From Psococerastis gibbosa (lineage: Eukaryota; Arthropoda; Insecta; Psocodea; Psocidae): 64,000 nt of DNA. The notes under the pieces were generated by a model. The model searched no databases. It was not told the origin of the DNA and saw nothing but the letters and a program-made list of their open reading frames with translations. Below, piece by piece: positions 1-10,089 of the stretch. The position numbers and the translations under genes were made by a program. The stretch's first letter is position 1; every line of letters starts with the position of its first letter. Location: assembly GCA_963971405.1 (NCBI GenBank), contig OZ020486.1, positions 12,733,419-12,797,418 of the forward strand. Reading direction: 5' to 3'.

Positions 1-359
1 CATTTTCAACTTTCAACGCACCTACGAATAAACAATAAATAACTATTGTATTCAAGAAATACAACTTTGCATCTCGTGTTGAGCAGTTTGGAGTTCTAGG
101 GGTAATTTATGTAGGTAGGAGTTGTTGTTTGAGCACATTATTTTACAGTTGATAAAAATCCAAAATCGTTATATATGTTGATAAAAATGATACACGAACA
201 AACAGCTGTTGCTTTTATTCAATCATATGTAGGCCTATTTGCAATTTTAGCCACTTTATATTCAACAGAGACTAACAAACAAATGTTACCTAACGCAAAA
301 TCATCCTTATCATTTAGTTAATGACATCTTACAGGAGCTGTTTCTCACGTCGTTGAGAA
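1..359. other. Unannotated left edge
   Basis: No open frame or repeat shared with the rest of the window was seen here. The sequence is AT-rich and ends directly at the first copy of the TAA-flanked palindromic MITE family. Confidence 0.5.
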
Positions 360-743
360 GGCGCCCATTCCACCGACCGGCTAGGGCTATTTACAAAAAC
401 AGTCACGTGGTAGCAGACATTCAAGACTGAGGCGGGGTTTCCACCGACCTCGCATTGCAGAATTGACGGAAATGTTTATTTTCCTCTATGCCATAGTTAA
501 AATTGATCAATAATCATACAGTAAAATCACAAACAAACAAACTAAAATTAAAAAATGGCGTCATGGGATATGTTAAGTACAAACATTTTAATAGATTTCT
601 ATAAAAAGAAAAATTCTAATTTCCATCAATGTCATTTGCATTCTGCAATGCGAGGTCGGTGGAAACGCCACCTAAGTCTTGAATGTCTGCTACCACGTCA
701 CCGTTTTTGTAAATAGCCCTAGCCGGTCGGTGGAATGGGCGCC
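360..743. mobile_element. Palindromic MITE, family A copy 1 (PIF/Harbinger-like)
   Basis: A roughly 384-bp element with long terminal inverted repeats. The left end starts GGCGCCCATTCCACCGACC and the right end is its reverse complement. A second inverted motif, GTTTCCACCGACCTCGC, lies further in on both arms, so the whole element folds into a nested hairpin. Related copies at 21839, 33163 and 35923 share arms and interior. The right end is followed by TAA; the left flank reads GAA here, but TAA flanks both sides in copies 3 and 4. A 3-bp TAA target duplication is characteristic of PIF/Harbinger elements. There is no coding capacity, so it is non-autonomous. The superfamily assignment is inferred from TSD and structure only. 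Confidence 0.75.
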
Positions 744-879
744 TAAGGTGGTAGTGGGTTCCCTCTGTAGACGACAGTTCTTGCTGAAAGCGACAAGGGT
801 TATTACTACCATTTCAGTGGGATTCTTTGACATTGTTACTTTCTTAACGTTTATTTGGTGTTTAATAACTCTAGTTCTT

Positions 880-1745
880 GCTTTCCAATTTATATGTAGT
901 ATAAGGAAAGCTTTGTGATGGTCGAAATTTTCGATTTCTAGATTTCAACGGATTTACACGTATTGAGGTCCCAGGAACCAGAAAAAGTGATTTTTACGAA
1001 ATGTCTGTCTGTCGCTCTGTCTGTTCGTTCATCGATTTCCGGGCAAAATACTCGGCCGATTCTGATGAAATATTGCATGTTGGTTCACAAAAATCATACC
1101 TCGGAACCATTTATTTTTAATTTGGGCTAACTCAATTTGGGGAGGTTTTATTCTCAAAAAACTCCAAAAAAACGTCTAAAAAAATTATTTCTCAAAAACG
1201 GCTCCAACGATTTCTTTTAAAATCATATATATTGTAGTCGTTATTAATGTTAACAAAATGCGGGGGGTCGCTTGCCCCTTGATAGTTTGCTTCTAAGGGT
1301 AAAAAAATAAAAATAACTCAATTTTCATGAAAAATGACTAAAAAATAATTTTTCTGAGGAACCTTTCTTTCGATGATTTCTACCTTCAGGTATGTTTTAG
1401 GTGTTCAATAGGGTAACAAAAACGGACAGGTTGCATTCCCAAAAAATATTTGGTTCTGTCCAAAAAATAATTTTTTGAGAAATTATGAAAAATTCACGCT
1501 CCAATACATTATGTGCCATGTGTCATTGTTACTACTGTTACAATGTATTGGTCTGTTCGTTCCAGAATATGCAATTAAGTTTTAAGGGGTTTTTAATATA
1601 TTGAGGTTGACCCCCCCCCCCCCCCGCCCCCTCGAGGGATCTGAAATTTAACCATAAGGAAATTACTTCCTATGAAATTACACATGTCTATATCTACTAA
1701 TTTGTAAATTGGAAAGCATGTTCGAGTAAGCTCGGACCGGTTCTT
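880..1745 (+). mobile_element. GTCT-microsatellite element, longest copy
   Basis: A dispersed repeat that begins near AAGGAAAGCTTTGTGATG and carries a GTCTGTCTGT-type microsatellite around 1003-1027. Its first part matches 60698-61183, its middle (about 1120-1530) matches 62305-62720, and its last part (about 1640-1745) matches about 60890-61010. An inverted copy lies at 50545-50975. In the 60.7-kb copy the start is repeated in inverted form at the end, so the family appears to have terminal inverted repeats. This copy lacks a recognisable right terminus. It contains a long C-run near 1610-1625. It is non-coding; class II non-autonomous is my best guess. Confidence 0.65.
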
Positions 1746-1905
1746 ATAATAAGTTTTAGTGAAACACTAATAATTAATTGTTTGTTAATTGAAATGAAAT
1801 ACCACGAAGTCAAGAGTAATCTATTTTTATAATTCAACTATCTATTTGGTTTGATGGCATGATTCTTGCGTTCTGTAACGAGGCCTGAAAGTCAGATATT
1901 TTCTG

Positions 1906-1906
1906 C

Positions 1907-1938
<32 letters not shown>

Positions 1939-2108
1939 GACTTTTTTTCGATTACTAAGCCTACCTAGAGGAGTTAGGGCTATAAAGCCCTCTTCTACAC
2001 TCAACTAGGTTCTACATGCTCTCCGATGCATGGCCAGAAAATGTAGCAACTGTGGTACTCGAAGTAACCACCTTTCATTAGAGTCCGTACCACTAGTCTA
2101 CATGTCCT
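1906..2108 (-). mobile_element. tRNA-derived SINE (minus)
   Basis: On the minus strand this copy starts at a GGACATGTAGACTAGTGGTACG-like head and runs through the CTGGCCATGC block and the GGGCTTTATAGCCC block to a (TTTA)n tail, seen on plus as repeated AAAT at about 1906-1935. The same order occurs in the copies at 13928, 28270, 39828 and 56992. In better copies the head contains GGTTCGAGTCCCAC, matching a tRNA B box, so the family is pol III/tRNA derived. The B box is degraded in this copy. Confidence 0.7.
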
Positions 2109-2283
2109 GCCCTGTCTTTTGTAATGCGACTGGAAAATATCACAGTCACCTTAGTATCTAAACCCCTTTTGAATTAAAATAATCTCAGCTTGAGAGGAGA
2201 GGGCACGTAAGCCCATAATTCCCTGGGTAAGGTCTTGGGTTTGGATGAACATTTTGATGCCCTTATTGATGTCTCATTATAAT

Positions 2284-3975
2284 TTTTTTTTTTATTTTTT
2301 TTATTAAATTGGGGTACAGGTGTTACCTGTGTGCACTTAAGCCTATTGGGCCTATTGTGCCCCCTACAACAAAGAATCTACATATCTACATCAGTTCCTC
2401 GAGGCCTATTTCCCTCAGGAGAGCCAGGACCTTGAGGGGATTTAGAAGTGGTAGGTCTTTTACATGTAATTGCAAGTTTCCCAAGCATGCTGCTCTTCTA
2501 CGTGCGATTGCATCGCAGTGAAGGAGGATATGCTCGGGGTCCTCCGCTCCTTCGTTACAGAATCTGCATGCTCTAGATTCTCTGACACCTATGTTGGTCA
2601 GATGTCCATTCAAGTTGCAATGCCCAGAGAGGAATCCTGTGATCACACGCAGATGTCTCCTGTTCATATTAATGCATACTTGGGCTCTTTTGCGCTGGTG
2701 GCTTCCCAGGAGCATTTTGGCTTGCCGAAGGCCCGGCAATGAGGTCCAGTATTCAGCCACTTTCAGGTTCTCCCTGCCTTTAACAAATCTGCGGGCGAGG
2801 GTTTCCCCAACACCGCAAAAAGGTTCGGGTCCCGTAAAAGGGGAGGTAGCTCCCCTTTTTGCAAGCTGGTCAGCAACCTCATTGCCTTCAATGCCTGTGT
2901 GCCCAGGCACCCATATCAAGGTAACCTTATTCGCACCGGACAGTATGTCCAGTTTCAATCTACATTCCCACACTAGTTGTGAGGTGATTTTGTATGCTGT
3001 TATTGCTTTAAGGGCTGCTTGGCTATCTGACATGATAACAATTTCTCTCGATCTATATTCCCTGTCGAGATTCATTTGCATACATCTGTCAAGGGCACAT
3101 AACTCAGCCTGGTAGACTGTAGTTGTCTCCCCAAGAGACTCCAGATATTTCACCCCAGGACCAAAGACGCCAAGACCTGTTCTTGGTCTTGTACGTCCCA
3201 GCCTAGAGCCATCAGTGAACCACTTAATTGTGTGACTATTGAGAATTCCTGCTGATTCGCAGTATTCTTTCTTTGTCCCTAATATAGTTTCGAATTCCCT
3301 CTTAAAACAGTATTTTGGGTGAATTCTATCGCTTGGCATATCCAGGCAGTGGTCAGACGTAGTCAGAGAGGCTGAGTCTCTCTTAATTGCCCTTCCACTC
3401 CTTTTTACCCCGCTCCTAATAATCCGTAGCCTTGCCATTTCGGCTGACGTTTCCACTGCAATATGGAGGGGTGGGAAGTCCAGCACAATCTCCATTGCTG
3501 CAGTGGGACAGGATTTCATAGCCCCTGTAATGCATACACAGGCCAGTCTTTGTACTTTAGTGAGGGTGTCTCTTATACTTTGTACTGCAGTCCTGTGGGC
3601 CCAAGTCACACTTCCATACGTAATAATGGGCCTTACAATCAATAAATACAAATCTCGGAGGGCTCTGGGGGAAGTGCCCCATTTCTTCCCCGCCATTCTC
3701 CTGCAAATCATAATAGATCGTTTGGCTTTAACCACTACGTCTTCTATATGCTTCTTGTAATTTAGTTTAGTATCCAGGGTTACTCCTAAATACTTGACTT
3801 GCCGTTCCCATGCTATTGGTTTGCCCCCAATGAGGACTTGCTTCAATGATAGCTTCCTTCTATTAGTGAAGGGAACTAGACATGTTTTGGCCACATTTAG
3901 TTTGAGGCCTACTGTTTTGCACCATTCAGCAATAATATCAACCACGTGCTGCAGGAGCTCGCACAGTGTACTGTC
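2284..3975 (-). mobile_element. 5'-truncated RNase H-bearing LINE insertion
   Basis: A non-LTR retrotransposon copy of about 1.69 kb on the minus strand. Its 3' end carries an AATAAA-like signal and an A-rich tail (the T-run at about 2284-2310 on plus). It is flanked by an exact 11-bp duplication, CTCATTATAAT, at 2273-2283 and 3976-3986. A 3' tail, variable-length TSD and 5' truncation are the hallmarks of target-primed reverse transcription. The endonuclease and the RT palm/finger domains are missing through truncation. The intact frame and perfect TSD suggest a fairly recent insertion. Confidence 0.92.
2386..3975 (-). CDS. LINE pol C-terminal fragment: RT thumb, RNase H, zinc knuckle
   Basis: An uninterrupted frame of about 529 codons, open to the 5' truncation point; there is no genuine start codon, and a start drawn at 3945 would be a GTG inside the frame. 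Residues numbered from 3945: the RT thumb motif YLGVTLD is at 52-58. An RNase H domain carries the expected acidic residues: WFTDGS (D245), YQAELCAL (E281), IMSDSQAA (D307) and GNEVADQLAKRG (D359), with PGHTG just before the last. A C-x2-C-x8-H-x4-C knuckle follows at 460-477 (CRFC...EHILLHC), typical of the C terminus of I/Loa/Jockey/R1-group LINEs. The RNase H domain favours the I/Loa/R1-type assemblage; I cannot assign the clade more closely. The protein is not functional alone because the catalytic RT domain and endonuclease are absent. Confidence 0.9.
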   Translation of the reverse strand, partial: DSTLCELLQHVVDIIAEWCKTVGLKLNVAKTCLVPFTNRRKLSLKQVLIGGKPIAWERQVKYLGVTLDTKLNYKKHIEDVVVKAKRSIMICRRMAGKKWGTSPRALRDLYLLIVRPIITYGSVTWAHRTAVQSIRDTLTKVQRLACVCITGAMKSCPTAAMEIVLDFPPLHIAVETSAEMARLRIIRSGVKRSGRAIKRDSASLTTSDHCLDMPSDRIHPKYCFKREFETILGTKKEYCESAGILNSHTIKWFTDGSRLGRTRPRTGLGVFGPGVKYLESLGETTTVYQAELCALDRCMQMNLDREYRSREIVIMSDSQAALKAITAYKITSQLVWECRLKLDILSGANKVTLIWVPGHTGIEGNEVADQLAKRGATSPFTGPEPFCGVGETLARRFVKGRENLKVAEYWTSLPGLRQAKMLLGSHQRKRAQVCINMNRRHLRVITGFLSGHCNLNGHLTNIGVRESRACRFCNEGAEDPEHILLHCDAIARRRAACLGNLQLHVKDLPLLNPLKVLALLREIGLEELM

Positions 3976-3986
3976 CTCATTATAAT

Positions 3987-5029
3987 GAAATAATGGACAT
4001 GTTCCAATTTTTTAGTCTAAAACTTGGCTGAATTTCGAATTCAAGTCATGTTTTTAATTTCAAGTTAGTTTTTCTCCAATTTTTCACTGAAATTTTTAGT
4101 CAAGCCCCTAAAATTTGCCCCCCCCCCCACCGCCTTGTATTTTCTGCATTGTCTACTAAGATAATTTATAAAGCCACCAGAGTTAAGAAAAATACGTTGC
4201 ACAACAAATATTATACAGTTACAACATGCAATTATTAAATAAAATATGTTTACTATTAGTAGGCTATATAATATGTATACTTATAGTCACAATCGTACTT
4301 CTTGCGAGTTTCTTATAACTTGCTGAGTTAATGAAATAAAAAAAGAAAAGTGTTTCATTTTGGGGCGCCAATTTTCTACGTAGCATGTCTTCTTAAAAAC
4401 GGCCAACAACATTTGCGTAAATACTACTTCGTACAACCTCATAATTAACCGGGGAGTAAGCCCAGAGATCCATCTTTTACACATTTATTTTAGTAATGAT
4501 ACAAGCTCGTCTATGTAATTTGTCCTAAACGTTACCTAGGTTTAGCGTACCTGCTGTAGGGTACCTACCATAATTTCAGTGCTTCTATTCCTTTTTTATA
4601 CCTTCGGGCCCTTTTTTCAGGGGTTGTGCCACCGGTAAGCGCTCACCATTTTTCAAAATTATAGACCATCTGGTAATATTCGTTTCTTTCCCTCACAATT
4701 GGGGGCTCCCGAGGTTTTGTTCGGCAATGACTTCTTAATGCTAATTCTGTTGTAGGGAGGGGAATTATTTAGACATTAGCATTAATTTTTTATACACTGT
4801 CTGCTGTACGATTTAAGGCAGGCAATGTAATTTGTTGTCTATAATACACCAGTGCCGTACTTAAAGGGCGTCTCTTTAGAGGTTTTAAAGTTTATAACAG
4901 AGCATCAGCAGACCTAGCACCAACGGAAAAGAATACCTTTTCCGGAAAATTATCCAAAAGAACCCCCAATTAGCCCCGATCCGACGACTGATACTTCAAA
5001 TTTAAGTGAAGCTTACACACTTACTACAT
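3987..5029. other. Non-coding stretch
   Basis: No repeat or coding frame recognised. It contains a short C-run near 4119-4130. The 65-codon minus frame at 4287-4484 has no recognisable motif. Confidence 0.4.
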
Positions 5030-5175
5030 TTTCTGACCGTGCTTCGTAGGACATGTAAAGCAGATGGTCCCGGGCCTTTCTAATTGGATGTAAAAGAGGG
5101 CTTTATAGCCCTAACTCCGCCAGGTTGGGTTAGGAACAGAATAAAAAGTCAATATTTATTTATTTATTTCATTTA
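5030..5175 (+). mobile_element. tRNA-SINE, 3' part
   Basis: The 3' half of the tRNA-SINE family: a degraded CTGACCGTGCTTCG block, GCAGATGGTCCCGGGCC, the GGGCTTTATAGCCC block, then AAAAAGTCAATATTTATTTATT and a TTTA-type tail. The tRNA-like head is missing. The tail abuts the 3' tail of an oppositely oriented LINE fragment (5356-5490). Confidence 0.7.
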
Positions 5176-5355
5176 TTTGAATGAATGAATGAATAATTAT
5201 ATTGAAACACACAGTACAATGCAATACAATACAATTATAACTAAACTAAAAACACTTAAAATCTAACATTTAACTTAAATAACTAATTACAATAAAATAT
5301 AAAAATTTACAAAACGAAATTAGTCCATTGTAAGAAACAACCGGCCAAAATTATT

Positions 5356-5490
5356 TTACGCATTCCCCAGAAACTCATCAAGCGAATAAAACACACCCTC
5401 CACCAGGCAAGTGTGTAATATTCGCCTAAACTCCCTAGCCTCCGAATGCAGTTCCTTAATGTGGTCCGGTAACTGGTTGAACAGCATTGT
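5356..5490 (-). pseudogene. LINE ORF2 C-terminal fragment
   Basis: The minus-strand translation from about 5490 ends in NQLPDHIKEL, then FRRILHTCLVEGVFYSLDEF, then LGNA and a stop at 5356-5358. The pattern (N-x-LP-x-x-IK...FK-x-x-L...FYS-x-x-EF) is the familiar C terminus of many insect LINE reverse transcriptases (Jockey/CR1-like). Only about 45 codons remain. The AT-rich 3' UTR and an ATTT/ATTC-type tail lie between 5155 and 5355. Confidence 0.7.
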
Positions 5491-5649
5491 TATAATTACT
5501 ATATTACTGAATCGGCTGACACAGTTAGCCTACGTCAGGCGATTCAATAATTATAATAATAATAAATTATAAGCGTTACTTAAATTTTAAGTATCGTTCG
5601 TTGGATCAGACCTTAATGTAAAATGACTTACTTAGTTAAAGTAGATAAT

Positions 5650-5990
5650 AATTAAATTGAAAATTGGTTGTCAACAGAGATTAATTGCTTTTCATTGTTG
5701 CATAAGCTAGACACAGGCGGTTTTTCCCCTTTTTTGGCCTAACGTGACAAAACAATCGAGTGACTTCAGCTTCATTTACAAACCTTCGGATCAGTTATAA
5801 TATCGTGTTAAAATGGTTTTAATAATGCCCGGGGTACGGGAAGTGCTAATTATCACAAATACACCCCAAGTTGGCTTACGAGAATTAAAGCAGAATAAGA
5901 ATTAAATTACAAATTGTTTTTCAACAGAGATTAGTTGCTGTTCATTGTTGTATGTAATAGACGTAAGCGGAATATTTTTTTTTCGGACCC
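5650..5990. repeat. Diverged direct duplication, period about 250 bp
   Basis: The segment starting ATTAAATTGAAAATTG at 5651, with CAACAGAGATTAATTGCT, is repeated from 5901 as ATTAAATTACAAATTG, with CAACAGAGATTAGTTGCT. About 90 bp align with scattered differences. No transposon ends were seen, so a local tandem duplication is the simplest reading. Confidence 0.6.
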
Positions 5991-7705
5991 TACACTACTA
6001 TTGCATTTTACAAAACAACCCGGCTTTGCTTTTAAATGGCGGATGGGTTTTATCAATTTCCCCGGCAAGGTTATTATATTTTTCCGTTGGTGTTACGGCT
6101 CCGATACCGTATTAAACTCCCCGGGGAAAAAAGGATATTCTCTATTTTCAAAGTAGGTACGACCTTGAAATGCTGCATATTATAACAAAGCGCTCTGGTT
6201 TCTAATGCCCACATTATTGGTTTCATTAACATGTATCCTTATAATACGTACATATCCTTATTGGATACAAGGTAACTGATGTACGATATAGTATAAAAGA
6301 GCGTATTGAACAAAATGTATATTTGCAATGTCACCCTCCCCATTTGCCCTTGAAGAAAAACATAAAAGCTGCGTCTAATAATGAGTAGAACCCTAATTTA
6401 TATAACAACCTGCACAGTAGATCCAAACATGAACATTTCTCACTGACTGGCTACCCTAATTTTTATTCATTCAAGTCATCCATTTCATTGTAGCCTACAA
6501 TAATAAGGGCTGAGTCTATATAGTACAAAGTCTACAATTCCAATTCCCCACTTCCTTTTTCAAAATACTAATGAGAGGGACGGAAAGTAGCGGCAAGGTG
6601 GAAATGTCAAACGATGCGGGAATTTTAAAAGCTAAAAAGCAAACCTAGTCACAATGAAAAATTGAATGCACCTAAATCTTTTCGCGGAGTCTTCCATTTC
6701 AACCCTTTTGCAGGGAAATTCAGTCTTTGTTAAGGGCTAATAAAAAGAATAATAAGTTGGTAAGCATTGGACTGCTGTTTGAGGAATTTATCAACTCTTT
6801 GCTCCGTATATAAGGACATATCGTTAGCAACTCTGTTTGTGGCGTCGAGTTTTCTCAGTTTTCTATGATAAAATAAAAAAAAATGAAACTGCGATGTAGC
6901 CTAGAAGACAGTATTTTTGGGATGGTTATAAAAAGGGATGTAATATTCTTCTAAGGAAGTGGTAATAGAAAATATGCCCCTTCCTCTAACCCCTTTTATG
7001 GGCACTTAAATCTGAAAGGACTGTAAACTAGTTTTCCTGCTCTAGAAGAGGCAGAAGGTCTGCATTTTTTTATGTGTGCAACACCGCTTATGCTGGGGGC
7101 CATTCTACGGTGAACGCTGGATAGCGAATACTTGTAAAAATTGTGGTTTTGGGAGCGAAAAATCCATTATGGTGAAGCATACGGCGTCATAAACACCTAA
7201 TTGCTTAGATCAACAAAAACAGGATCTATAACAAGTTTCGGGAAGGTTAGTGAAATACTAGAACCAATCAAAATGCCACTTTCTTGCCTAAATTTAGAAA
7301 ACTCTCAATTGCTGTCAAATAAGGTGGTTTAAATAAATTTAGACCAAAAAATGTTTTTAATTGGTTTTAGTAACCGTACCCTTATAAACGTTGTATAGAT
7401 CCTAATTTTTTTTTTTGGCGCCACACGCTTCGCCAACCGAGACATTTAGTTATTCCAAACTTAAAAATCGAACTGATGCCTTACAGGCTTGCTATTTTCT
7501 TAGTAATAGTAATAGGACAAAAGTCAATTATTAATTATTTTTCAAATAGGAAACTCAGCACTCCCCATGACTCCTTGAGTAGCATACACTCCGACAACCG
7601 CTTGAAAAGTATCAGTATGGAGTACTGGAAGGCACCGGCATCTAAAACAACGCATGGCGTATTCCTAACCGAGTATTTCAAGCGATGATGGACTCTGCCA
7701 TGAAA
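5991..7705. other. Non-coding stretch
   Basis: No recognisable gene or repeat family. Frames in this interval are short and without motifs. Confidence 0.4.
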
Positions 7706-7911
7706 TGAAGAACCATCAGTAGAATCCGGGCTGATGGGCCGTGGTCGAAATGAAAGCGAACTTCCAAACGTTTCGTCAACATCTGCGGTCGACATCTTCA
7801 GTGGAACTGCGTAGACTTCTAAGATTGTATCTCAGAGACTCAGCAGTGACTGTGGACGTTCGCTTTCATTTCGACCACGGCCCATCAGCCCGGATTCTAC
7901 TGGTTCTTCAT
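7706..7911. repeat. Long inverted repeat around a CTGAAGATG...GAAACG motif
   Basis: The left arm, about 7706-7761, starts TGAAGAACCATCAGTAGAAT. It is repeated in inverted form at about 7857-7911 with only a 3-bp indel. The loop of about 95 bp contains, on the minus strand, CTGAAGATG and GAAACG motifs. A related, non-palindromic copy lies at 54605-54895. The arrangement resembles the inverted or tandem terminal repeats known for Penelope-like retroelements, but no Penelope coding sequence is present. Confidence 0.6.
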
Positions 7912-8143
7912 TCGACTCCGGCCGTGAAAGCCTTTGCTGTTACATCTGCCATGAAAATTATATATAAATATATATAGAAATACGCGGCTGACGGGCTTGA
8001 TGAAGACCACTACATCTTATATAGAGTAGCTGTCAACAGATAGGTTCTGCTACCAGACCTTACGTCTAAATACTCAATGGGTTGTCGCGTTGCAGTGTTT
8101 TTTTGTTTCGTTTATGACAAAGTTATTGCTATTGCACTGATAC

Positions 8144-8542
8144 AGACTCGTATTTGTACTTGGTTAAGTCATGCTTCTACCAGCAGCCTGATCGAGGCGA
8201 TTATAATACCGGGGTAAAAGAAATACCCCAGGATTATAACTGTAAACAAACAAATTTTGAATAGCACTTTCCATTATAAAATTATATTGTTTACATTTTT
8301 ATTACCAGGGGATTAAATAAATACCGGTATTGTAATCGCCTCGATCAGGCTGCAGTTACACTGGGCCAATGGTAAACTTGTCACAGCTTGTCCATTATCG
8401 CTAGTAGCAGTTGTAGCCTATGAATAGGTTGACATTGCGGATTCATACCAGTTTGCCAATGGACCAAAATTGTTACGGAAACAATAGAAATAATGTCAGA
8501 AATCCATGGGCTCGTTGGCATTCGGCCAATAAAATAAAATCG
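8144..8542 (+). mobile_element. SINE-like repeat D, interrupted copy
   Basis: This repeat runs from CAGACTCGTATTTG through the conserved TGCCAATGG and CCATGGG...CGTTGGCATT blocks to an A-rich end (CCAATAAAATAAAATCG). The same order occurs at 11435, 31640 (inverted), 38758 and 56735 (inverted). The 38758 copy has a 14-bp TSD and an A-rich end, which suggests a retroposon. This copy is split by the hairpin MITE at 8184-8352. Confidence 0.65.
8184..8352. mobile_element. Hairpin MITE, family C copy 1, nested
   Basis: A 169-bp near-perfect fold-back. The ends read CAGCCTGATCGAGGCGATTA and its reverse complement. The interior has TGTAAACA motifs pairing with TGTTTACA and a core of AAATTTTGAATAG. 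It interrupts repeat D, so it is younger than that insertion. Copies with the same core lie at 46118-46252 and 50735-50873. The TSD is ambiguous. Confidence 0.75.
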
Positions 8543-8559
8543 TTCTTCAGGCCATTATA

Positions 8560-9060
8560 AAGCACTATGATCGTCGATCTACGGAAGTCCAACGTTTCAT
8601 TGGATTTGATAAAAACGAGCCTCGATTCAGGAATAAAGAATTTCGAGTAGGTTAAAAGAGGGTTGGAGAAGGGTTAGAATAGAGTAGAAACCACCCTCTC
8701 GTGACCAAGCCCATCTTACCCGGCAACATGTCCACTTTTAACCCATAAATCGTACAACTTTCCGTTCGTTGCTTCCGAACAGTTTTGCCTGAACGTTTAG
8801 CGGTGAACATTTAGAGCTGCGATATTCACTTTAGCAAGTGATTCTGCCGTGTTTCTGGCCATGCAACAAAGCTTGTGAATTTAATTTGGGAAAGCTTCTG
8901 CCGCTGACAGGTGAAAGCCGCGTCAGTTCCTGGGGTTTCTGTGCTTATTTATGGGCCGTGCGTTTGTAGTGCTGAATAAACAACAGCTTATTCAATGGTA
9001 ATACTTAAACATACAATAAGACTACCCACTATACTTTAGTAAAGGGAGAAAATCCTCATG
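8560..9060. other. Unique block, candidate non-coding regulatory DNA
   Basis: This interval has no sequence shared with other parts of the window, a more even base composition than its surroundings and no long open frame. It includes TTTATGG and several TTAA/ATTA-type words. Regulatory function is speculation based only on composition and lack of repeats. Confidence 0.25.
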
Positions 9061-9235
9061 TAGGTTAAAATGGGAATTTACATACAGTATACTCATCTTC
9101 TCCTGACTCTGCAGCCTTTGATGAGCTTCGGCCTGGTCGACAACACTCCTCCAGGCTCCAGCCGTTTACGGATTCGCAACTTGCCAGAGTCAATTTCCTA
9201 CTCATCCTTCCCGTATACTGTATATATAAAAATCA

Positions 9236-9350
9236 AGCCCATTGTTATGTATGTTTGTGACTCGTTCACGTGCTTGGTTAAGTCACGCTAACGCTTGTAT
9301 GAGTGTCAATGGTAAACATGTCTCTTGTTGTCCATAGTCACTTGTAGTCC
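9236..9350 (+). repeat. Fragment of SINE-like repeat D
   Basis: GACTCGTTCACGTGCTTGGT and the following TCAATGGTAAACATGTCTC block match the first half of repeat D at 8144 and 38758. The remainder is missing. Confidence 0.55.
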
Positions 9351-9780
9351 GTCAAGGTTGACATTTAGGATGATTCAGCGATTTGTTGAGAAATTTCTAA
9401 GTCAACTTCAGCGAATTTCTGTCACTGGCTTGTCACTGACAGCACGGTAAAAAAAAAGGTAAACAATTGGCTTACTGATTTAGAAATTGCATAATAATAA
9501 ACAAAAACTATCAAGTATACATTAATACACCACAAAGAACAAATGAACACAAAACACACACACACTACTACACTCACAAAATATACACTGTAACGAATGC
9601 CATCGCGGGATTGTTGAAATAATTATTTTTGAAAATATACTATATATCCACCCTAGAACGGGCCTAGCCCATGGGGAAATGTTTTTTAAATTGTATAACT
9701 GTATACCGTACTGTATTTGGGATGCATTAAAATTTGATTTGATTTGACGGTTTCCCACTCGACACACCAGCGAAACAGAA

Positions 9781-10086
9781 ATCGTCTGAAATGCGTTCAG
9801 AAATCGACTATTTTTTGCGTCAACCAATCCCGAACACCTTGGTTCCCATGAAAAATTTCTCAATGAATCGCAGGCGTTAGATTCGTCCGTGCGTACTGCT
9901 CCTAAGCCGCATGACTTTTCAATATCATTAATCATCGTCTGAAGTGCGTTCAGAAATCGACCATTTTTTGCGTCAATCAATCCCCAACACATTGGTTCCC
10001 ATGAACAATTTCTCAACGAATCGCAGGCGTTAGATTCGTCCGTGTGTTCAGGTCCTAAGCCGCATTACTTTTCAATATCGTTAATC
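9781..10086 (-). repeat. Tandem duplication of a 153-bp unit, in frame on minus
   Basis: Unit 1 (9781-9933) and unit 2 (9934-10086) both start ATCGTCTGAA and align end to end with few differences. The period is exactly 51 codons. On the minus strand one frame reads through both units as variants of LRNCSWEPMCWGLIDAKN, then RFLNALQT, then IEKSCGLG. In the distal unit the serine of EKSCG is a stop codon, so the frame is broken there. I do not recognise the peptide family. It may be a pseudogene piece of a repeat-containing protein or simply a duplicated non-coding segment. Confidence 0.75.
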
Positions 10087-10089
10087 TGT

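Noticed and set aside
2309..3760. Several plus-strand frames of 60-174 codons
   Set aside because: They are antisense shadows of the minus-strand LINE pol frame.
7770..7810. Canonical hammerhead ribozyme
   Set aside because: CTGAAGA and GAAAC are present on minus, but an extra base follows the first core and only a 3-bp stem II closes, so a catalytic fold cannot be asserted by eye.
7741..7977. 78-codon plus frame through the long inverted repeat
   Set aside because: It is explained by the palindromic repeat; the paralogous locus at 54605 does not keep the frame.
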